Notes: a model not told the origin generated them from the sequence alone. Counted from the stretch's first letter, positions 8,384-17,969 are shown. The stretch: 64,000 bases of DNA from Hyphomicrobiales bacterium (GCA_021286855.1 JAJTBO010000001.1:124001-188000), one strand, 5' to 3'. Numbers and translations: made by a program.

Positions 8384-9799
8384 TCACGCCGCCGCGGCGG
8401 CGAGACCGGCGATCAGTGTGCGGTCGCGGCCGGCTTCCTTGGCGCGGTAGAGCGCCTTGTCGGCTTCGGCGAGGAGGGTCTCGGCGGTCAGGCCGGGCGA
8501 CCATTGCGCCACGCCGGCGCTGGCGCTGACGGGATCGCTGATCTCGACGAGGCGGATCCGCCCGATCGCCGCGCGCAGCCGTTCGGCGGTCTTGAAACAG
8601 ACGTCGAGGTCGGCGTCCTCCAGCACCACCACGAATTCTTCGCCGCCGTATCGGCACACCGTGTCGCGGGACGAGACGTTGGCCCTGAGCGTCCCCGCGA
8701 CCCGCGCCAGCACCCGGTCGCCGATCGGATGGCCGCATCGATCGTTGATGCGCTTGAAATGGTCGAGATCGAGGAAGACGACGCCGAGCGGGGTCTCCTC
8801 CCGCATCGCCCGTTCGATCGCCCGGCCGAGCGTCTCGACGAGCTGGCGGCGATTGCCGACCCCGGTCAGCGGGTCGGTCAACATCAACCGTTCGATCTCG
8901 GCGGTGCGGCGCGCCACTTCCGCTTCGAGCTCGCGATTGGTGCGGGCGAGCATCTCCTCGGAGAGCTTGATCGCGGTGATGTCGACGGCCGAAGCCACGA
9001 GGCCGACGAAGGTTCCGACGGAATCGTGCCGCGGCAGGACGCGTTCCAGCACCCAGCGCCACTCGCCGTCGGTTCGCTTCAGTCGATATTCGATCTCGCC
9101 GGGACGCGGCGCGGCCAGAAGACCGTCGAGGAAGGCGCGGTAGGCGTCGAGGTCGTCCGGGTGGACCCAGGCGCACCAGTCGCAGTCGCAGTCGCACGCG
9201 TGCGCGGCGTCGTCGGAGGCGCCGACGAATTCGCTCCAGGCGCGATTGACGTAGCCGCGGCCGCCGCTCGGATCGCAGATCCAGATCATCGCCGGCGTAT
9301 AGTCCGAGACCAGACGGAAGCGCCGCTCGGTTTCGCCGAGCGCGGCGATCAACACCTGTTGGACGCTCGGCGGCGGTGGCGGCGGCTCCTCGGAGCGGCT
9401 CTGGTGCAACGCCGTCGCGATCTTCCGGTCCGATCCGAGGATGTGCGAGACGAGCCAGGTGATCAGGAACTCGAGCACCTGTTCGGACACGTCGGCGCGC
9501 AGCAGGTCGTCGCGCCGCGCGATCTGACGGACCTTGTCGACGAAGCCGCGATGGCTGCCGCGATGGCGCATCTTCTCGCCCTCCGACAGATCGCAGCCGT
9601 CCATGATCTGCTCTTCGTCGGCGAAATGCTTGGCGGCATAGTCGGTGAGTTCGCCGATCAGGGCTTCGACGTGCGGCAGGCGTCCGCCTTCGGCGATCGC
9701 CGTGGCGAGACGATTGATCAGGTCCACGAGTTTGCGATGCTGCGCGTCGATCGGCGGGACGCCGATCTCGAAGCTCGCATTCCAGTAGAAGAACTGCAC
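8384..9799 (-). CDS. Hemerythrin-PAS-GGDEF diguanylate cyclase
   Basis: Predicted oxygen- or redox-responsive cyclic-di-GMP synthase. Residues 1-128 are a bacteriohemerythrin domain with the full set of diiron ligands (DAQH, KHFADEE, RHRGSH, SHILGSD). Residues about 160-275 are a PAS domain, and about 300-465 a GGDEF domain with active RYGGEEF. The I-site reads SSRD rather than RxxD, so product inhibition may be missing. The PAS region contains a CDCDCDWC run encoded by a TGCGAC triplicate. I chose the GTG at 9799 (MQFFYWN) because GGAGG lies 5 bp upstream and it matches normal hemerythrin starts. An ATG at 9811 without a clear ribosome site is the alternative. It converges on hisG with 12 bp between the stops. 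Confidence 0.88.
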   Translation of the reverse strand: MQFFYWNASFEIGVPPIDAQHRKLVDLINRLATAIAEGGRLPHVEALIGELTDYAAKHFADEEQIMDGCDLSEGEKMRHRGSHRGFVDKVRQIARRDDLLRADVSEQVLEFLITWLVSHILGSDRKIATALHQSRSEEPPPPPPSVQQVLIAALGETERRFRLVSDYTPAMIWICDPSGGRGYVNRAWSEFVGASDDAAHACDCDCDWCAWVHPDDLDAYRAFLDGLLAAPRPGEIEYRLKRTDGEWRWVLERVLPRHDSVGTFVGLVASAVDITAIKLSEEMLARTNRELEAEVARRTAEIERLMLTDPLTGVGNRRQLVETLGRAIERAMREETPLGVVFLDLDHFKRINDRCGHPIGDRVLARVAGTLRANVSSRDTVCRYGGEEFVVVLEDADLDVCFKTAERLRAAIGRIRLVEISDPVSASAGVAQWSPGLTAETLLAEADKALYRAKEAGRDRTLIAGLAAAAA

Positions 9800-10030
9800 G
9801 ACGTCCTCCATTCCCGGGAGAGCGAGGTGTTCGCCGGGTCGGTCTTTCGGGTTTGCCTATCGAGAGTAGCGTTTCGCCGTTTCAGAAACTTTTATCGACA
9901 TCGCGTCAATTGTATCGGTTCGTGGGGCGTTCGTGCGGCAGACTGTCGCGGAACGGTGGAAGACCCGGCGAGGCGCCTCTACCGAAACCTTTCGGATCGA
10001 AGGCGCTCCACGAAACGTCGCGTCAACGCC

Positions 10031-10057
10031 GAGAGGCGGCCCGAGGGCCGCCTCTCG
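10031..10057 (-). terminator. GC-rich hairpin downstream of gcvPB
   Basis: A 12-bp perfect stem (GAGAGGCGGCCC and GGGCCGCCTCTC, sharing a 3-nt loop) begins about 30 bp after the gcvPB stop. No T-run follows on the minus strand, so it may be a transcript-end hairpin rather than a full intrinsic terminator. The rest of the gap at 9812-10085 shows nothing else I can name. Confidence 0.35.
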
Positions 10058-10085
10058 TTCGTGTCGTCGATCGCCGGATCGCGGC

Positions 10086-11648
10086 TCACTCGGCCGCGAC
10101 CGGCTTTTCCCACTTGAGCTTCGGCGCGCGCGCCGCCCGGGTCTCGTCGAGCCGGCGACGGGGGCTGAAGCGCGGCGCCTGGGTGAAGCGGGCGGCGTCG
10201 CCCGCCTTCGCGCCCATGACGAGATCGCGCAGCGTCGCCACGAACAGATCGAGCGAAGCCTTGCTCTCGCTCTCCGTCGGCTCGATCAGCATCGCCCCGT
10301 GCACGACCAGCGGGAAATACATGGTCATCGGGTGATAGCCCTCGTCGATCATCGCCTTGGCGAAGTCGAGCGTGGTGACGCCGGTCCCTTCGAGGAAGCG
10401 GTCGTCGAACAGCACCTCGTGCATCGAGGGATGATCGGGGAAGGCGACCGTCATCAGGTCCTGGAGCGAGGCGCGCACGTAGTTGGCCGAGAGCACCGCG
10501 TCTTCGGACGCCTGCCGCAAGCCGTCCGCGCCGTGGGAGAGCATGTAGGCGAGCGCCCGGGTGAACATGCCCATCTGGCCGTGGAAGGCGGCGAGCCGGC
10601 CATAGGGCGTCTCGCCGGCCCTGGTCTGCGAGGGGTCCTCGACCAACACCGGCCGGCCGGCCTCGATCCGCACGAAGGGCAGCGGCGCGAAGGCGGCGAG
10701 CCGCTCCGACAGCACCACCGGACCCGCGCCCGGTCCGCCGCCGCCGTGCGGCGTGGAGAAGGTCTTGTGCAGGTTGATGTGCATCGCGTCGACGCCGAAG
10801 TCGCCGGGGCGCACCTTGCCGACGATGGCGTTGAAGTTGGCGCCGTCGGCGTAGAAATAGCCGCCGGCGTCGTGGATCGCCGCGGCGATCTCGGCCACCT
10901 CCGGCTCGAAGATGCCGCAGGTGTTCGGATTGGTCAGCATGATCGCGCCGACCCGATCGTCGATCGCCGCCTTCACGTCCGCCGCCGCCACCGTCCCGTC
11001 GGCCCGCGCCGGCACCGACTTCACTTCGAAGCCGATCAGCGCCGCGGTCGCCGGATTGGTGCCGTGCGCGCTCTCCGGCACGAGGACGACCGGCTTGGAC
11101 GATCCGCGCGCCGAAAGCGCCGCCTTGATCGCCATCATGCCGGCGAGTTCGCCGTGCGCGCCGGCCTTCGGGCTCATCGCGCAGGCGGCCATGCCGGTCA
11201 GTTCGATCAGCCACCGCCCGACGTCGGCGATCACCTCGAGCGCGCCCTCGACCGTGCCGGTCGGCTGCAGCGGATGGACGTCGGCGAAACCGGGCAGCCG
11301 CGCCATCTTCTCGTTGAGGCGCGGGTTGTGCTTCATCGTGCAGGAGCCGAGCGGATAGAGCCCGGCGTCGATCGAATAGTTCTTGCGGGAGAGCCGCACG
11401 TAGTGGCGCACCGCCTCCGGCTCGGCGAGGCCGGGCAGGGCGATCGGCGTCGTGCGGGCGTGAGCCCCCAGACGCGACTTGGCGCCCTTGGGCGTCGGCA
11501 GATCGACGCCGGTCACCTCCGCGCGACCGATCTCGAAGATCAGCGCCTCCTCGACGTCGAGGGCACGGTTGCCGGTGAAGGTGGATGCGGTCGCGGGCGC
11601 CTCGTCGGCGGCTTCGGGGCGGGTCGGACGGCCCTTGTCGTTGAGCAT
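10086..11648 (-). CDS. gcvPB: Glycine dehydrogenase (decarboxylating) subunit 2
   Basis: Pyridoxal-phosphate-binding half of the split P-protein of the glycine cleavage system. With GcvPA it decarboxylates glycine and passes the aminomethyl group to lipoyl-GcvH. The 520-residue protein carries the cofactor lysine in NLHKTFSTPHGGGGPG and the conserved SCTMKHNPR segment near residue 110. The start at 11648 (MLNDKGRP) lies 11 bp after the gcvPA stop. It is the last gene of gcvT-gcvH-gcvPA-gcvPB and is controlled by the glycine riboswitch upstream of gcvT. The larger open frame reaching 14660 is antisense or out-of-frame coincidence. Confidence 0.95.
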   Translation of the reverse strand: MLNDKGRPTRPEAADEAPATASTFTGNRALDVEEALIFEIGRAEVTGVDLPTPKGAKSRLGAHARTTPIALPGLAEPEAVRHYVRLSRKNYSIDAGLYPLGSCTMKHNPRLNEKMARLPGFADVHPLQPTGTVEGALEVIADVGRWLIELTGMAACAMSPKAGAHGELAGMMAIKAALSARGSSKPVVLVPESAHGTNPATAALIGFEVKSVPARADGTVAAADVKAAIDDRVGAIMLTNPNTCGIFEPEVAEIAAAIHDAGGYFYADGANFNAIVGKVRPGDFGVDAMHINLHKTFSTPHGGGGPGAGPVVLSERLAAFAPLPFVRIEAGRPVLVEDPSQTRAGETPYGRLAAFHGQMGMFTRALAYMLSHGADGLRQASEDAVLSANYVRASLQDLMTVAFPDHPSMHEVLFDDRFLEGTGVTTLDFAKAMIDEGYHPMTMYFPLVVHGAMLIEPTESESKASLDLFVATLRDLVMGAKAGDAARFTQAPRFSPRRRLDETRAARAPKLKWEKPVAAE

Positions 11649-11659
11649 CGGAGCCTCCC

Positions 11660-13003
11660 TCAGAGCGCTTCGGAGATCGCGGCGACGAGCGCGGCGCGGT
11701 CGTCGGCGGTCGAACATTCGGTGACGGCGACGAGCAGCAGGTCGTCGAGCCCGGCCTCCGGCAGCAGGCGCGACACCGGCACGCCGGCCAGGATCCCCTC
11801 TTCCTTCGCCAGTTTCTCGACGAGCCGCGCCGCGTTCACCGGCAGCTTCACCGTGAACTCGTTGAAGAACGTGTCGTTCAGCACCTCTACGCCGGGAAGG
11901 TTGGCGAGCGCGTCGGCGACCTCGCAGGCCGCCTCGTGATTGAGCGCCGCGAGCCGGGAGAGCCCGGCTTCGCCGAGCAGCGTCAGATGGATCGAGAAGG
12001 CGGTCGCGCAGAGCCCGGCGTTGGTGCAGATGTTCGACGTCGCCTTCTCGCGGCGGATGTGCTGCTCGCGGGTCGACAGCGTCAGGACGAAGCCGCGCTT
12101 GCCCTCCGCGTCGACGGTCTCGCCGCAGAGCCGTCCCGGCATCTGCCGGACGTATTTCGACCGCGCCGCGAAGAGCCCGACATAGGGCCCGCCGAAGCCG
12201 AGCGGATTGCCCAGGCTCTGGCCCTCGCAGACGACGATGTCCGCGCCTCGCGCCCCCGGCGGCTCGATCGCGCCGAGCGAGATCACCTCGGTGACGACCG
12301 CGATCAGCAGCGCGCCGACGGCGTGCGCGGCGTCCGCGATCGGCTTCAGATCGACGATCCGGCCGAACACGTCGGGCGACTGGACGACGACGCAGGAGGT
12401 CGTCGCGTCGATCGCCGAAAGGAGATCCTCGTCGCCGCCGACGTTCGGCGCGAGACGCGCCACCTCGTCGGAGGCCATCGCCGAGAGCGTCGCGATCACC
12501 TCCGCGTAGTGGGGATGCAGACCGCCGGAGACGACCGCCTTGCGCCGCTTGGTGACGCGATGCGCCATCAACACCGCTTCGCCCGCTCCGGTCGAGCCGT
12601 CGTACATCGAGGCGTTGGCGACCTCCATGCCCGTCAGGTTCGCCACCTGGGTCTGGAACTCGAACAGGACCTGGAGCGTTCCTTGAGTGATCTCCGGCTG
12701 ATAGGGCGTGTAGGAGGTCAGGAACTCCGAACGCTGGATCAGATGATCGACCGTCGCCGGCACATGGTGCTTGTAGGCGCCGGCCCCGCAGAAGAACGGC
12801 GCGGCCGAAGCGGTGAGGTTCTTGGCGGCCATGCGGCCCATGATCCGCTCGACCTCCATCTCGCCCTTCGCCTTCGGCAGGTCGAGGAGATGGTCGAGCA
12901 GCTCGTCGGCCGGCACGTCGGAATAGAGCGCGTCGACGGTGTCGACGCCGATCCGCGCCAACATCTCGGCGCGATCGCTCTCGGTCAGGGGCAGGTAGCG
13001 CAT
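11660..13003 (-). CDS. gcvPA: Glycine dehydrogenase (decarboxylating) subunit 1
   Basis: First half of the split glycine dehydrogenase P-protein, 447 residues. It matches the family from its start ([15 protein letters not shown]) through the [20 protein letters not shown] and [14 protein letters not shown] regions to the end. The reading frame extends to 13195, but the added sequence is the intergenic repeat region, so the ATG at 13003 is preferred. It needs GcvPB to be active; the cofactor lysine is on that partner. The 273-bp gap to gcvH holds a pair of inverted REP-like elements, unusual inside this operon. Confidence 0.95.
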   Translation of the reverse strand: MRYLPLTESDRAEMLARIGVDTVDALYSDVPADELLDHLLDLPKAKGEMEVERIMGRMAAKNLTASAAPFFCGAGAYKHHVPATVDHLIQRSEFLTSYTPYQPEITQGTLQVLFEFQTQVANLTGMEVANASMYDGSTGAGEAVLMAHRVTKRRKAVVSGGLHPHYAEVIATLSAMASDEVARLAPNVGGDEDLLSAIDATTSCVVVQSPDVFGRIVDLKPIADAAHAVGALLIAVVTEVISLGAIEPPGARGADIVVCEGQSLGNPLGFGGPYVGLFAARSKYVRQMPGRLCGETVDAEGKRGFVLTLSTREQHIRREKATSNICTNAGLCATAFSIHLTLLGEAGLSRLAALNHEAACEVADALANLPGVEVLNDTFFNEFTVKLPVNAARLVEKLAKEEGILAGVPVSRLLPEAGLDDLLLVAVTECSTADDRAALVAAISEAL

Positions 13004-13093
13004 GGAAGGGCCTCTGCGGCTTCGATGGGGAGGGCCGGACGGTATCGCCGCGACCGGTGTCTCGTGGGATCGACGGGGGGCGCCGCGCGCTCT

Positions 13094-13244
13094 TCCTTCT
13101 CCCCTCGCGGGAGAAGGTGGCGCGGCAGCGCCGGATGAGGGGGAGGGCGGCGTCACGGATCTCCGAGAAGCGGTGTCCCGCGGGAGCGCCGTCACCCCTC
13201 ATCCGCCCTTCGGGCGCCTTCTCCCGCAAGGGGAGAAGGGTAGG
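13094..13244. repeat. Paired REP-like palindromic elements in inverted orientation
   Basis: Copy A (about 13094-13150) contains CCTTCTCCC-CTCGC-GGGAGAAGG, a GGCGC/GCGCC hairpin and GGATGAGGGG. Copy B (about 13194-13241) is nearly the same sequence in reverse complement: CCCCTCATCC, a GCCCTTCGGGC hairpin, then CTTCTCCC-GCAA-GGGGAGAAG. This is the dispersed intergenic palindrome widespread in Hyphomicrobiales genomes. Two copies facing each other resemble a BIME. The pair separates gcvH from gcvPA and could fold into a large cruciform or mRNA hairpin affecting transcript stability. Confidence 0.8.
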
Positions 13245-13276
13245 GCGGCGACATTCGTCGCCGCTCTCCTTCGCCC

Positions 13277-13645
13277 TCACAGCGTCTGGACGAAGGCCTC
13301 GTAGGCCGCCTCGTCCATCAGCTCGGACGTGTCGGTCCCGGCCGGCAGCTTCATCTTGACGAACCAGCCGCCGGTCTCCGGCTCGAGGTTCACCAGGCCC
13401 GGGTCGTCGGCGAGCTTGGCGTTCGCCTCGACCACTTCGCCGTCGAGCGGCGCATAGACCTCGCTCGCCGCCTTGACCGATTCGACCACGGCCGCCTCGC
13501 CGCCCTTCGAAAGCTGCTTGCCGACGTCCGGCAGTTCGACGAAGACCACGTCGCCGAGCTGTTCCTGGGCGTAGGTGGTGATGCCGACGGTGGCGACGTC
13601 GCCGTCGATGGCGATCCACTCGTGGTCCTTGGTGTAGAGCTTCAT
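13277..13645 (-). CDS. gcvH: Glycine cleavage system H protein
   Basis: Small carrier protein whose lipoyl arm shuttles the aminomethyl group between the P, T and L proteins. The 122-residue length is typical. The lipoylated lysine is in [14 protein letters not shown], near residue 60. The sequence [11 protein letters not shown] at the start and [12 protein letters not shown] at the end are classic. It lies 21 bp after the gcvT stop, in the riboswitch-controlled operon. Confidence 0.96.
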   Translation of the reverse strand: MKLYTKDHEWIAIDGDVATVGITTYAQEQLGDVVFVELPDVGKQLSKGGEAAVVESVKAASEVYAPLDGEVVEANAKLADDPGLVNLEPETGGWFVKMKLPAGTDTSELMDEAAYEAFVQTL

Positions 13646-13666
13646 CGGGAGTTCTCCGGGTAAGGA

Positions 13667-14791
13667 TCAGCGGCGGAAACGCGCCGGAACGAAGGGAAGG
13701 GCGACGACGCGCGCCGGCAGAGCCTTGCCGCGCACGAGAAGATCGAGATCGGTGCCCGGTTGGGCGAGAGTCAGCGGCACGTAACCCATCGCCACCGGTC
13801 CCTCGGTGGTCGGCCCGAAGCCGCCGGAGGTGACGCGGCCGACGATCGCGCCGTCCTTGGTGGCGATGTCCGCGCCTTCGCGCGCCGGCTGGCGGCCGGC
13901 GACGAGCAGGCCGACCCGCATCCGCGACGGACCTTCCGCGAGTTCGCGCTGGATCCGCGCCGCGCCGGGGAAGCCGCCTTCCTTGCGCCGCCGCTTCTGG
14001 ATCGACCAGGCGAGGCCGCCCTCGATCGGCGAGGTGGTGGTGTCGATGTCGTGGCCGTAGAGGCAGAGCCCGCCTTCGAGGCGCAGGCTGTCGCGCGCGC
14101 CGAGGCCGATCGGCTTCACTCGCTCGTCCTGCAACAGGAGATCCCACAGCCGCACCACGTCGCAAGCCGCGACCGAGATCTCGAAGCCGTCCTCGCCGGT
14201 GTAGCCAGAGCGCGAGATCAGCATCGGCACGCCGGCGATGGTGTGCGCCGCGACGTCCATGAAGCGCATCGTCGCGACGTCCGCGCCGAGCGCCGCCAGG
14301 ACGTCTTCCGCTGCCGGCCCCTGCAGGGCGACGAGCGCCCGGTCGTCGTAGGTCTCGAGCGTCACGTTCGCCGGCAGGTGCGCCGCGATGTGCGCCCAGT
14401 CGGCCGCCTTGCAGGCGGCGTTGACGACGAGCAGGATCCGCCCGTCGGCCCCGACTTCGCGCGAGAACATCAGATCGTCGAGGATGCCGCCTTCGTCGTT
14501 CAGGAGCTGCGTATAGCGCTGCCGACCCGGTTCGAGCCCGAGCGCGTCGGCCGGAACCAGCCGCTCCAGCGCCTTCGCGGTGGTCGCGTGGTCGGGTCCG
14601 ACGAGCGCCCCCTGGCCCATGTGCGAGACGTCGAACAGACCGGCGTGCTCGCGCACCCACTGGTGCTCGGCGATGATGCCGGTCGGATACTGGACCGGCA
14701 TCAGGTAGCCGGCGAAGGGCACCATGCGCGCGCCGAGCGCGGCGTGGCTGACGGCGAGCGGGGTTTCGAGAACGGTTGGGTCGGCGGACAT
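13667..14791 (-). CDS. gcvT: Aminomethyltransferase (glycine cleavage T protein)
   Basis: Transfers the methylene carbon from lipoyl-GcvH to tetrahydrofolate and releases ammonia. The 374-residue protein shows the folate-binding residues in FDVSHMGQ and SRSGYTGEDGFEI, plus GLGARDSLRLEGGLCLYGHD. The ATG at 14791 (MSADPTVLETPL) has GGAG upstream. It is the first gene of the operon, directly downstream of the tandem glycine riboswitch, so its translation or transcription should rise with glycine. Confidence 0.96.
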   Translation of the reverse strand: MSADPTVLETPLAVSHAALGARMVPFAGYLMPVQYPTGIIAEHQWVREHAGLFDVSHMGQGALVGPDHATTAKALERLVPADALGLEPGRQRYTQLLNDEGGILDDLMFSREVGADGRILLVVNAACKAADWAHIAAHLPANVTLETYDDRALVALQGPAAEDVLAALGADVATMRFMDVAAHTIAGVPMLISRSGYTGEDGFEISVAACDVVRLWDLLLQDERVKPIGLGARDSLRLEGGLCLYGHDIDTTTSPIEGGLAWSIQKRRRKEGGFPGAARIQRELAEGPSRMRVGLLVAGRQPAREGADIATKDGAIVGRVTSGGFGPTTEGPVAMGYVPLTLAQPGTDLDLLVRGKALPARVVALPFVPARFRR

Positions 14792-14845
14792 CGGCGCACT
14801 CCGGTATCGGACTCGTGAGGTCGCGTTCGGATCGGTCGATCCGTT

Positions 14846-15060
14846 CGCGCCCCCTCTGTCGGAAGACCTGAGAGTTTCCCGAAGAGTCCGCGGAACGGAT
14901 CTTCGGTTACGCCTTCGGTGAGTCGCGAGTCTTTTTCGCGACTGCTTTCCAGAGTGTCGCTCGCCCCCGCGGTCCTGGGACCTGAGAGTTTCCGGGGCGG
15001 TTTCTCCTTCGGCGCCGGACGGCCTCTCACGAGGCTTCCGGGCTCTCCCGCCGGGGCGTC
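14846..15060 (-). ncRNA. Tandem glycine riboswitch
   Basis: Two glycine aptamers in series in the gcvT leader. On the minus strand the first begins GGGAGAG and has GCCGAAGGAG, AAACTCTCAGG and a closing GGGGGCGA. The linker is GACACTCTGGAAAG. The second has CACCGAAGGCG, AAACTCTCAGG and GACAGAGGGGG. These are the invariant core strings of the family, so the call is strong. A 7-bp hairpin (CGGATCG/CGATCCG, 14828-14843) lies between aptamer 2 and the gcvT ribosome site and may be the expression platform. Known members activate gcv genes when glycine is bound. Confidence 0.93.
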
Positions 15061-15120
15061 GTCGAGCCGAGCGTCTACGCCAGACTCGCATCGAGGCGCG
15101 ACCGGGCCTCGACTTTCGAA

Positions 15121-15149
15121 GCGATAGAAGAGGTGAGCCCTTCCGTCAA
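15121..15149 (-). promoter_or_regulatory. Sigma70-like promoter of the gcv operon
   Basis: Reading the minus strand, TTGACG (15149-15144) and TATCGC (15126-15121) are separated by exactly 17 bp. Transcription would start near 15114, about 55 bp before the first aptamer. The -35 box matches consensus in five of six positions. It fits the expected location for the riboswitch transcript. Confidence 0.6.
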
Positions 15150-15200
15150 CGGGCTACGCACCGTGGATACGTATTTCTCCGCGATGCATGAACCGTCGGT

Positions 15201-15839
15201 TCACTTGGTGACGCGCTTCTTCGACTTCTGCGGCCGGGCGATCTCGCCCTTGCCGTCCAGCCCGACGTAGATCGTCACGACCTTGCTGTCGGCGACCGAG
15301 AGCAGCACGCCGTCGTCGACGATCGACCACAGCGCCGAATAGTCCGGCGCCTGGACGGTGACCTGGGTCGGCGTCAGCTTCGAATAGAGCACCTTGTCGC
15401 CCACCGTCACCGCGACCCGCACCGGCACGGTGACCGATCCGGTCGCCGCCGACCGACCCGAGAGCACCCGGCCGGCCGCGCCGACGCGCACCCGGATGTT
15501 GCCGTCGCCGGCCTCTTCGCAGTCGCGCGCCACGCGTTGGACGCTCGCCTGGAACCGGATCGCGCCGACGTCGCCGCCCTTGCCGGGTTCGAAGATCGGC
15601 ATGAACTCGGTGCCGTCGCGCACCAGAACCTCGGGACAGACCGGGGTCGCGGCGTAGACCGCCGGGTCCATCTCCTTCGGCCCGGAGAGCGTGCCGGAGA
15701 GGATCTTGGAACCGGCGAGATTGCCGCCGATGCCCTCGGTCGCGCCGCAACCGGCGAGCGCCAGAGGCAGGAGCAGCGCCGATGCGCGCGCCGCGCGGCG
15801 GGGCCACGAGGACCGCAGTGTTTCGAGCCGGAGTGACAT
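15201..15839 (-). CDS. Predicted lipoprotein of unknown function
   Basis: A 212-residue protein beginning MSLRLETLRSSWPRR, followed by a hydrophobic stretch and a lipobox LALAGC near residue 30, so it is probably anchored by its cysteine to a membrane facing the periplasm. The mature part is mostly beta-rich by appearance, with two further cysteines (VCPEV and RDCEE). The tail is basic (KSKKRVTK). The frame is open to 16049, but the lipobox sets the start at 15839. The protein resembles conserved Hyphomicrobiales hypotheticals; I do not recognise a named family. It is divergent from ispH. Confidence 0.78.
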   Translation of the reverse strand: MSLRLETLRSSWPRRAARASALLLPLALAGCGATEGIGGNLAGSKILSGTLSGPKEMDPAVYAATPVCPEVLVRDGTEFMPIFEPGKGGDVGAIRFQASVQRVARDCEEAGDGNIRVRVGAAGRVLSGRSAATGSVTVPVRVAVTVGDKVLYSKLTPTQVTVQAPDYSALWSIVDDGVLLSVADSKVVTIYVGLDGKGEIARPQKSKKRVTK

Positions 15840-16026
15840 GGGCGACCTGTTCCCTCTCGTCGATGCCTCGCGCGAGGCTCCTCCATAGCACCGTCGTCCG
15901 CGTCCCGCCAAGCCGCGGCGCGGCCGATCGCAGTTCCCGCGTCGCGGTCCCCTCACCGCCGTCCTTGACAGGGGCGCCCGGGCTACCTCTATTCCGCCGA
16001 AAGCCGCATCGCCCATCGGAGGCCCC

Positions 16027-16992
16027 ATGGCGTCGCCCCCCCTCGACATTCTGCTCGCCGCGCCGCGCGGCTTCTGCGCCGGCGTCGACCGCGCCGTCCA
16101 GATCGTCGAGCGCGCCCTCGCCGAATACGGCGCGCCGGTCTATGTCCGCCACGAGATCGTCCACAATCGCTTCGTCGTCGACGGTTTGAAGAAGCGCGGC
16201 GCGGTCTTCGTCGAGGAGCTCGACGAGATCCCGGATCGCACCCGTCCGGTCGTCTTCTCCGCCCACGGCGTGCCGAAGTCGGTGCCCGAGGCGGCCGAGC
16301 GGCTCGGCCTCTTCTCGCTCGACGCCACCTGTCCGCTCGTCACCAAGGTGCATCGCGCCGCCGAGAGCCATCACGCCAAGGGCCGCCACGTCCTCCTGAT
16401 CGGCCACGCCGGTCACCCGGAAGTGATCGGCACCATGGGGCAACTGCCGGACGGCGCGGTGACGCTGGTCACCTCCGTCGCCGACGCCGAGACCGTCGTC
16501 CCGCCCGCCGGCGCGCCCCTCGCCTACACGACCCAGACCACCCTGTCGCTCGACGACACCCGCGACATCGTCGAGGTGCTCGGCCGCCGCTTCCCCGAGA
16601 TCGCCGGTCCGCATCGCCAGGACATCTGTTACGCCACCACCAACCGCCAGGAGGCGGTCAAGGCGGTGGCGCCGCGGGTCGAGGCGATGATCGTCGTCGG
16701 CGCGCCCAATTCCTCGAACTCGCAGCGCCTGCGCGAGGTCGCCGAACGCGCCGGCTGCCGCGCCGTCCTGCTGATGAGCGCCGCCGACATCGATTGGCCG
16801 AGCTTCGAGGGCGTCACCCGCCTCGGCATCACAGCCGGCGCTTCCGCGCCGGAGGTTCTCGTCGAGGAGATGATCGCCGCCTTCGCCGCCCGCCGCGAGG
16901 TCCGCGTCGAGACGGTGGTGACCGCCGAGGAGACGGTGGTCTTCAATCTTCCCAAGGCGTTGCGGCGCGACGTCGACGATCGCGAGGCCTGA
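16027..16992 (+). CDS. ispH: 4-hydroxy-3-methylbut-2-enyl diphosphate reductase
   Basis: Last enzyme of the MEP isoprenoid pathway, making IPP and DMAPP with a [4Fe-4S] cluster. The 321-residue protein has the three cluster cysteines in [22 protein letters not shown] and [10 protein letters not shown], and the diphosphate-binding His motifs (SAHGVP, GHAGHPE). The ATG at 16027 follows a GGAGG site. Two bases separate its stop from the thrB start, and it leads the ispH-thrB-rnhA-lipid kinase operon. Confidence 0.96.
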   Translation: MASPPLDILLAAPRGFCAGVDRAVQIVERALAEYGAPVYVRHEIVHNRFVVDGLKKRGAVFVEELDEIPDRTRPVVFSAHGVPKSVPEAAERLGLFSLDATCPLVTKVHRAAESHHAKGRHVLLIGHAGHPEVIGTMGQLPDGAVTLVTSVADAETVVPPAGAPLAYTTQTTLSLDDTRDIVEVLGRRFPEIAGPHRQDICYATTNRQEAVKAVAPRVEAMIVVGAPNSSNSQRLREVAERAGCRAVLLMSAADIDWPSFEGVTRLGITAGASAPEVLVEEMIAAFAARREVRVETVVTAEETVVFNLPKALRRDVDDREA

Positions 16993-16994
16993 CC

Positions 16995-17969
16995 ATGGCG
17001 GTCTACACGGAAGTCTCCGACGAGGAGCTCGATCGCTTCGTCGCCGGCTACGACATCGGCGCGGTGCTCTCCTGCAAGGGCATCGCCGAGGGCGTCGAGA
17101 ATTCGAATTTTCTGCTCCACACCGAGCGCGGCAACTTCATCCTGACCCTCTACGAGAAGCGGGTCGACCCGAACGATCTGCCCTTCTTCCTCGGTCTGAT
17201 GGAGCATCTGGCGAGCCGCGGCCTCGGCTGTCCGCTCCCCGTCCACGATCGCGCCGGCGCGACGCTCGGCGAGCTCGCCGGCCGTCCGGCGGCGATCGTC
17301 ACCTTCCTCGAGGGTCAGTGGGTGCGCCGCCCGACGGCGCGTCACTGCGCGCTGCTCGGCGAGGCGCTGGCGAGGATGCATCTCGCCGGCGGAGGCTTCG
17401 AACGCCGTCGCCCGAACGCCCTCACGATGCCGTCCTGGCGACCGCTGTGGGAGCGCTCCGCCGCCCGCGCCGACGAGGTCGCGACCGGTCTTTCCGCCGA
17501 CGTAGAGGCCGAACTCGCTGTGCTGGAACGCGATTGGCCGGCCGAAGGCGCGCTGCCCTTCGGCGTCGTCCACGCCGACCTCTTCCCCGACAACGTCTTC
17601 TTCCTCGGCGATCGGCTCTCCGGCCTGATCGACTTCTACTTCGCCTGCGACGACATGTTCGCCTACGACGTCGCGGTCTGCCTCAATTCCTGGTGCTTCG
17701 AGCAGGACCTCTCCTTCAACCTGACCAAGGGCCGCGCCCTGCTCGCCGCCTACGAGGCGGTGCGGCCGTTCGAGCCGGCCGAGGTCGCGGCGCTGCCGCT
17801 GCTCGCCCGCGGCGCGGCGCTGCGCTTTCTGCTGACCCGGCTCTACGATTGGCTGAACGTGCCGCCCGGCGCGTTGGTCAGGCCGAAGGATCCGCTCGAA
17901 TATCATCGCAAGCTGCGCTTCCATCGCGCCGTCGACGACGCCTCCGGCTACGGCTGGAGCCCGCGATGA
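16995..17969 (+). CDS. thrB: Homoserine kinase
   Basis: ATP-dependent phosphorylation of homoserine in threonine synthesis. It is the aminoglycoside-phosphotransferase-fold type common in alphaproteobacteria, not the GHMP type of E. coli. The 324-residue protein begins [22 protein letters not shown]. It has the catalytic loop [13 protein letters not shown] and the metal-binding [10 protein letters not shown] near residue 215. It starts 2 bp after ispH and overlaps rnhA by 4 bp. The pathway partner thrC lies 4 kb downstream on the same strand. Confidence 0.94.
   Translation: MAVYTEVSDEELDRFVAGYDIGAVLSCKGIAEGVENSNFLLHTERGNFILTLYEKRVDPNDLPFFLGLMEHLASRGLGCPLPVHDRAGATLGELAGRPAAIVTFLEGQWVRRPTARHCALLGEALARMHLAGGGFERRRPNALTMPSWRPLWERSAARADEVATGLSADVEAELAVLERDWPAEGALPFGVVHADLFPDNVFFLGDRLSGLIDFYFACDDMFAYDVAVCLNSWCFEQDLSFNLTKGRALLAAYEAVRPFEPAEVAALPLLARGAALRFLLTRLYDWLNVPPGALVRPKDPLEYHRKLRFHRAVDDASGYGWSPR

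Noticed and set aside
13094..13244. Insertion sequence or MITE with terminal inverted repeats
   Set aside because: The two copies are the same short palindromic element in opposite directions, a REP/BIME arrangement. No target-site duplication is seen.
10086..14660. A 1524-codon open frame on the minus strand
   Set aside because: Its 3' part is gcvPB. Upstream it runs across gcvPA, gcvH and gcvT in a wrong frame; the high GC content leaves few stop codons.
15840..16026. Longer N-terminus for the lipoprotein gene (start at 16049)
   Set aside because: It would bury the lipoprotein signal 70 residues inside the protein and overlap the ispH start.
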